A model generated the notes under the pieces. That model was not told where the DNA came from. It did no database searches and was given only the letters and a program-made list of their open reading frames with translations. DNA of 8,820 bases from Helicobacteraceae bacterium. Its GTDB lineage: Bacteria; Campylobacterota; Campylobacteria; Campylobacterales; SZUA-545. A program made the position numbers and the translations under genes. The stretch lies in assembly GCA_031273735.1 (NCBI GenBank), contig JAISRI010000026.1, positions 1 to 8,820 of the forward strand, in the 5' to 3' direction. Each line of letters starts with the position of its first letter. Position 1 is the stretch's first letter. Of the stretch, positions 6,577-8,820 are shown in pieces.

Positions 6577-6614
6577 GTCAATTAGGATAAATATATCCTA
6601 ATATATACTATAAT
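6575..6614 (+). promoter_or_regulatory. phd promoter region with palindromic operator
   Basis: A perfect 9-bp inverted repeat, ATTAGGATA (6581-6589) and TATCCTAAT (6594-6602) with a 4-base centre, lies just upstream of a perfect TATAAT (6609-6614). TTGTCA (6575-6580) precedes the palindrome but is 28 bases from this -10, too far for a classical pair. Phd/YefM antitoxins repress their own operons by binding palindromes at the promoter. This site is therefore the likely Phd operator, placed to block RNA polymerase. Confidence 0.65.
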
Positions 6615-6641
6615 ACGCCAAATCAACGCAAAGGAGCGGTT

Positions 6642-6884
6642 ATGACGTTCAATTCAAACAGCATAGTTTCAATATCCGAAGCAAATCAAAACTTTTCAAA
6701 AGTAGCGCGGCTTGCTTCGGAAAACGGCGCGGCAATTATCTTAAAAAACAACGCTCCGCGTTATGTTCTATTAGAATATAGCTGTTTTCAGGACGAAACG
6801 TTTGCCGACAACGCGAACGTTTTAATGATCGGCAAACAAATACTTGAAAAACATAAGAGAGCGTTTAAAGAACTGGCTAAATGA
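6642..6884 (+). CDS. phd: Phd/YefM family antitoxin
   Basis: This 80-residue protein is a Phd/YefM-type antitoxin: an N-terminal DNA-binding fold with VSISEANQNFSKVARLASEN (9-28) and AIILKNNAPRYVLLEY (31-46), then a C-terminal arm ending EKHKRAFKELAK that in the family wraps around the toxin. The ATG follows AAGGAG (6631-6636) by 5 bases. The stop overlaps the doc start in ATGA, the usual toxin-antitoxin arrangement. It should repress its promoter through the palindrome upstream. Its toxin partner is broken, so it may now act only as an autoregulated repressor or as an antidote to related toxins elsewhere. Confidence 0.9.
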   Translation: MTFNSNSIVSISEANQNFSKVARLASENGAAIILKNNAPRYVLLEYSCFQDETFADNANVLMIGKQILEKHKRAFKELAK

Positions 6885-7254
6885 TCGGACTTAAAACCGA
6901 ACAGATCGTTATGTTGCATGACGAGCTTATCAAAGAAGCGGGCGGGTTATGCGGACTACGCGATATAGCGCTTCTTGAATCGGCGCTCTTTGCTCCGGCT
7001 GCTTTCTATGGCGGGATCGTCGCTTATCCCACGATCGAGGCGAAAGCCGCCAGATTAGCTTTTGGATTGATTAAAACCGCCCTTTTGTTGACAGAAACAA
7101 ACGAACGGGTATTCTTGTTATGTTAAGTTTTCTTAAAATAAACGGCGTTGAAATATCTTGTAGCGACGATAAATTGATCGCGTTTGGTCTGTCTTTGGCT
7201 AATGGGAGTATAACGGATAAAGACGTTTTAGCGTGGATCGTAACTCATAGCTAA
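6881..7254 (+). pseudogene. doc: Doc (death-on-curing) toxin, frameshifted and catalytically mutated
   Basis: Doc toxins are Fic-fold kinases that inactivate elongation factor Tu. The first 65 codons match the family (EQIVMLHDELIKEAGGLCGL, RDIALLESALFAP, KAARLAFGLIK). At the A-run 7073-7076 the frame is lost and a stop comes at 7124-7126. Adding one A restores a reading frame of 124 residues, typical for Doc, ending TAA at 7252-7254 with VMLSFLKINGVEI and DKDVLAWIVTHS. In the restored frame the Fic motif reads RPFVDRNKR instead of HPFxDGNKR, so both the catalytic histidine and a conserved glycine are arginine. Three independent lesions make a sequencing error an insufficient explanation. The product is almost certainly inactive. 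Confidence 0.88.
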
Positions 7255-7279
7255 CGTTTTTTCGCATACTCCGCAGAAT

Positions 7280-7444
7280 ATGAAAATAATCAATCAACAA
7301 AATAGATATTGGCTTTTCAAGATAAGAGACTTGTCGATGGATTACGCAATTTTGTTTAAATATCAAACGCTTTGCGGGGTTTATAATTCCGATAAAGTTA
7401 ACGATTTTGCCTATATCAAACGGGGACTTAAACAACCCGACTAA
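7280..7444 (+). CDS. Possible small ORF of 54 codons, unknown
   Basis: An ATG 25 bases after the doc remnant opens a frame of 54 codons ending at TAA (7442-7444), inside the arm and loop of the hairpin that follows. The product begins MKIINQQNRYWLFKIRDL and includes YAILFKYQTLCGVYNSD. It has no recognised motif. No clear ribosome binding site precedes it, and the minus strand here is also open. It could be a small gene cotranscribed with phd, a relic, or chance. Confidence 0.3.
   Translation: MKIINQQNRYWLFKIRDLSMDYAILFKYQTLCGVYNSDKVNDFAYIKRGLKQPD
7302..7323 (+). repeat. 22-base direct repeat, copy 1
   Basis: The 22 bases beginning ATAGATATTGG and ending TTTTCAAGAT recur at 8699-8720 in the same orientation with one mismatch. 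The second copy lies inside the SPASM gene. The match is longer than expected by chance in a window this size. Confidence 0.4.
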
Positions 7445-7468
7445 TAACAAATCGTTACTGGTCGGGTT
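7434..7468. terminator. Inverted repeat, probable terminator for the CVNH gene and the doc side
   Basis: AACCCGAC (7434-7441) pairs perfectly with GTCGGGTT (7461-7468), and within the 19-base centre TAAC pairs with GTTA. The structure begins 6 bases beyond the CVNH stop on the minus strand and sits between convergent units, as expected for a shared terminator. Flanking T-runs are short on both strands. Confidence 0.55.
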
Positions 7469-7474
7469 TGGACG

Positions 7475-7906
7475 TTAGTTACAAGTTGGTTTATCGACCA
7501 AATTGCCGTCGCAGTTTGTAAGCGGATGCTGAAATCCGCTAAATGAAGACTGTGTGTCTTTCCAACTGCCGCTTATGCGTTGGCAATTAGAATAGACGAT
7601 ATTGCCTTCCACTCTCGTGTTTCTACAGGTTCTAGCAAAAGAACCAATCGGTCCCGTGCAGACAAGATGCCCGTCGACATTGCTAACATTACCCACGCAG
7701 GAGGTGGCAAACTCTAGCGTTGAATGGTTGTTAGAACCGTTCATTCGCTTGCAATCGGCGGAAAGATTTTCGCCGTTTAGCTTGATGTTGGAGCAAGTTT
7801 GCGTATAACTTCCCGCAGGGTTTGCCGCCATTAGCGTTCCCGCGCATAGCAAAGACGCAATTGCGACTACGACATAGCGCCCAAAGGCGATTTGACGCGT
7901 TCTCAT
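7475..7906 (-). CDS. Secreted cyanovirin-N homology (CVNH) lectin
   Basis: The 143-residue product has a signal peptide (basic MRTRQIAFGRY, hydrophobic VVVAIASLLCAGTLMA, cleavage likely after residue 27) and two tandem CVNH repeats. Repeat one starts GSYTQTCSNIKLNG (32-45) and repeat two starts GSFARTCRNTRVEGN (88-102), each followed by a second cysteine region. These match cyanovirin-N signatures such as FSQTCYN and FIETCRNT. CVNH proteins bind glycans, often mannose-rich ones. There are eight cysteines (38, 52, 70, 83, 94, 108, 132, 142), four per repeat, whereas cyanovirin-N has four in total. The extra pairs suggest extra disulfides suited to the periplasm or outside. ATG is chosen because AAGGAG lies 10 bases upstream and the signal peptide begins there; a longer TTG-started frame (8062) would bury it. 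Confidence 0.88.
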   Translation of the reverse strand: MRTRQIAFGRYVVVAIASLLCAGTLMAANPAGSYTQTCSNIKLNGENLSADCKRMNGSNNHSTLEFATSCVGNVSNVDGHLVCTGPIGSFARTCRNTRVEGNIVYSNCQRISGSWKDTQSSFSGFQHPLTNCDGNLVDKPTCN

Positions 7907-8094
7907 TTGGTCGTTTCTCCTTCTTGCATTAGGATTTGAGAATCTATAGCGCTTAACCAATACGCCACAAAGGCTTCCGCGGTCAAAACACGAATGCAAT
8001 TGCGCTCCAAAAACGCACAAAAGTTTGTTTTGGAGACGGCGATATACTTCTGCTCCAACCAAGCAATTCCATTGTATCGCTTGAGCAAGATCAC
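7903..8094 (-). CDS. 63-codon ORF coupled to the CVNH gene, possibly a gene remnant
   Basis: A GTG-started frame of 63 codons ends in TGA overlapping the CVNH start as ATGA, and it contains that gene's ribosome binding site. This arrangement suggests translational coupling. Read upstream of GTG, the frame is open a little further and gives AIIDGENLVILLKRYNGIAW, where the IDGExLxxLL pattern recalls the C-terminal part of Mrr-type restriction endonuclease domains. It may therefore be the 3' remnant of a larger gene. No good ribosome binding site precedes GTG. The rest (FCAFLERNCIRVLTAEAFVA) matches no family I recognise. Confidence 0.4.
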   Translation of the reverse strand: MILLKRYNGIAWLEQKYIAVSKTNFCAFLERNCIRVLTAEAFVAYWLSAIDSQILMQEGETTK

Positions 8095-8110
8095 TAAATT
8101 CTCGCCGTCA

Positions 8111-8116
8111 ATTATA
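8111..8116 (-). promoter_or_regulatory. Possible -10 element for the 63-codon ORF and CVNH gene
   Basis: TATAAT on the minus strand lies 16 bases upstream of the GTG start. The -35 region at the proper distance (CTTTAA) is poor. The same bases would encode Ile-Ile if the frame is the tail of a longer gene, so the match may be coincidental. Confidence 0.3.
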
Positions 8117-8394
8117 GCGCATAATCGTCTAAATTAAAGTCGGATCGCAAACAATTTCCGTTTTTCCTAAGATTTCAAATCCAGTCTATTTTGCCCCAAA
8201 GCCCAATTCGCCCTGCATGGCTGGCTTTAATGGCAGGAAGCGAAACATTCTTTTTCTCTAAACGCATTTTGCCGCAATTTTTTCAAGTATGCCGAGAATC
8301 TGCGTTTTTTTGGGCAGAGCCGCGACCACTTGATTTTTTTCACAAGCATCGTTTTCATTCTAATTTTGTTTTCGGCGGCGGGTAAAGCGGAGCT
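8117..8394. other. Region without a supported gene, possible dispersed repeat
   Basis: No gene is convincing here. A plus frame from TTG 8191 gives 64 codons with an odd Phe-rich product and no ribosome binding site. The minus strand has a basic 42-codon frame and a 30-codon frame with SLPAIKASHAGRIGLWGKI. Overlapping open frames of this kind are typical of dispersed intergenic repeats. CCTGC (8212-8216) and GCAGG (8234-8238) form a small inverted repeat. Confidence 0.35.
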
Positions 8395-8727
8395 TCAGGC
8401 AAACGTTTGCATTGAATTCTTGCCAACTCGCATATTATTATCCGATGTATAAATTAGCGCGTCGCTTCTATCGCGTATTTGATCGCAATTCTTACAAATC
8501 AGGTCGCTATTTAATACGTTTTCCGAGCTAAGTATTTTCTGAATCTGTTTTGTTTTTTCACTATTAATAATAGTTTCAAACGAATCGTTTAGTATGTTTC
8601 CTATTATAAGCTCTCTGTTGTAGTCAAAACAACATATAGAAACAGATCCGTCCGCGCAAAAAGTTAAATCTGATAATTTCAGCGCCCTTCTACATTTGAT
8701 AGATATTGGTTTTTCAAGATTTAGGTT
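8395..8727 (-). CDS. C-terminal SPASM domain of a radical SAM protein, 5' end missing
   Basis: A minus-strand frame is open from the poly-G tract to TGA (8397-8395), giving 110 visible residues. It shows the SPASM pattern that binds an auxiliary iron-sulfur cluster: Cys12 in ISIKC, Cys24 in LTFCADGSVSICCFD with Cys32 and Cys33, then IIGNIL (41-46), and a closing CKNC (78-81). Cysteine spacing plus the DGSVSICC and IGNI signatures are typical of radical SAM enzymes that modify peptides, proteins or sugars. The radical SAM core with CxxxCxxC lies outside the window or is lost in the low-quality end. Its substrate cannot be judged. It lies next to the CVNH lectin on the same strand but 300 bases away. 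Confidence 0.8.
   Translation of the reverse strand, partial: NLNLEKPISIKCRRALKLSDLTFCADGSVSICCFDYNRELIIGNILNDSFETIINSEKTKQIQKILSSENVLNSDLICKNCDQIRDRSDALIYTSDNNMRVGKNSMQTFA
8699..8720 (+). repeat. 22-base direct repeat, copy 2
   Basis: This is the partner of the copy at 7302-7323, differing at one position (T instead of C). Here it encodes, on the minus strand, the LEKPISI segment just before the first SPASM cysteine. Confidence 0.4.
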
Positions 8728-8820
8728 GGGGGGGGGGGGGGGGGCCCCCCGCGGGGCGGGCCGGGGGGTGGAGGGTATGTTGGTGTTGTGTTTGGGGTGT
8801 TTGTTGGTTTGTATGTATTT
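8728..8820. other. Poly-G and G/T-rich low-complexity end, probable artefact
   Basis: Seventeen G residues (8728-8744) are followed by six C, then a G/C block, then about 50 bases made almost only of G and T. This differs abruptly from the AT-rich neighbourhood and encodes nothing sensible: the SPASM frame continues only as proline-rich nonsense. Poly-G runs at contig ends are a known result of failed base calling on two-colour sequencers. A genuine phase-variable G-tract is less likely given the unnatural flank. Confidence 0.7.

Noticed and set aside
7073..7076. Programmed frameshifting in doc
   Set aside because: The site is only four A residues without a classic slippery heptamer, and the restored product lacks the catalytic histidine, so decay is simpler.
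7199..7450. Minus-strand open frame of 83 codons opposite the doc remnant's 3' end
   Set aside because: It covers the well-supported 3' end of doc on the other strand, has no ribosome binding site and shows no family resemblance.
7907..8062. N-terminal extension of the CVNH gene to a TTG start
   Set aside because: It would bury a clear signal peptide, and the AAGGAG site is placed for the ATG at 7906.
8191..8385. Plus-strand frame of 64 codons starting at TTG
   Set aside because: The composition is unnatural (Phe/His-rich), there is no ribosome binding site, and it overlaps open frames on the other strand. It is more likely repeat sequence.
1..8820. CRISPR arrays, tRNA or rRNA genes, insertion sequences
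   Set aside because: No spaced direct repeats, tRNA-like cloverleaf or rRNA motifs, and no transposase-like frames were seen on either strand.

Overview
The window looks like an accessory island from a bacterium of the Campylobacterota (Epsilonproteobacteria), probably host-associated. This rests on AT-rich DNA with many GCG/CGC and GATC motifs, Campylobacter-type surface-glycan genes (GT8 enzymes and a GT42 sialyltransferase relic), and strong AAGGAG-type ribosome binding sites. It is an inference from content; there is no rRNA or tRNA gene to confirm it.

Positions 1-4640 form a surface glycan (LOS/LPS or capsule) locus. A gene tail at the left edge runs into a plus-strand GT8 glycosyltransferase (138-1127). 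Facing it is a minus-strand operon: a 50-residue small ORF (4639-4487), a GT8 enzyme (4475-3420), a two-domain DUF4422-GT8 protein (3413-1497), and a broken gene that starts as a CstII-like GT42 sialyltransferase and dissolves into frameshifted sequence. A large inverted repeat at 1127-1187 separates the two convergent units.

Positions 5089-7254 hold two stacked toxin-antitoxin modules on the plus strand. The first is HipB-HipA, with an apparently intact HipA kinase and an antitoxin whose best start is a non-standard ATA codon. The second is Phd-Doc, in which phd is intact and sits behind a palindromic operator. Its doc partner is frameshifted and has also lost the catalytic Fic histidine and a glycine of the motif, so this module appears to survive as an antitoxin only.

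Positions 7255-8820 hold, on the minus strand, a secreted cyanovirin-N homology (CVNH) lectin with eight cysteines. A short 63-codon frame precedes it and may be the tail of a lost gene. Next comes the C-terminal SPASM domain of a radical SAM protein, cut by the window edge. The last 93 bases are a poly-G tract plus G/T-rich low-complexity sequence that looks like an assembly or read artefact.

The common theme is glycan synthesis, glycan binding and gene decay. Three broken genes (GT42, an unidentified neighbour, doc) and several short frames point to a recombining, eroding region in which toxin-antitoxin genes may promote retention. No single new multi-gene system is proven. The most unusual items are the DUF4422-GT8 fusion with a damaged DxD motif, the small ORF leading the GT operon, the eight-cysteine CVNH lectin and the orphaned phd.
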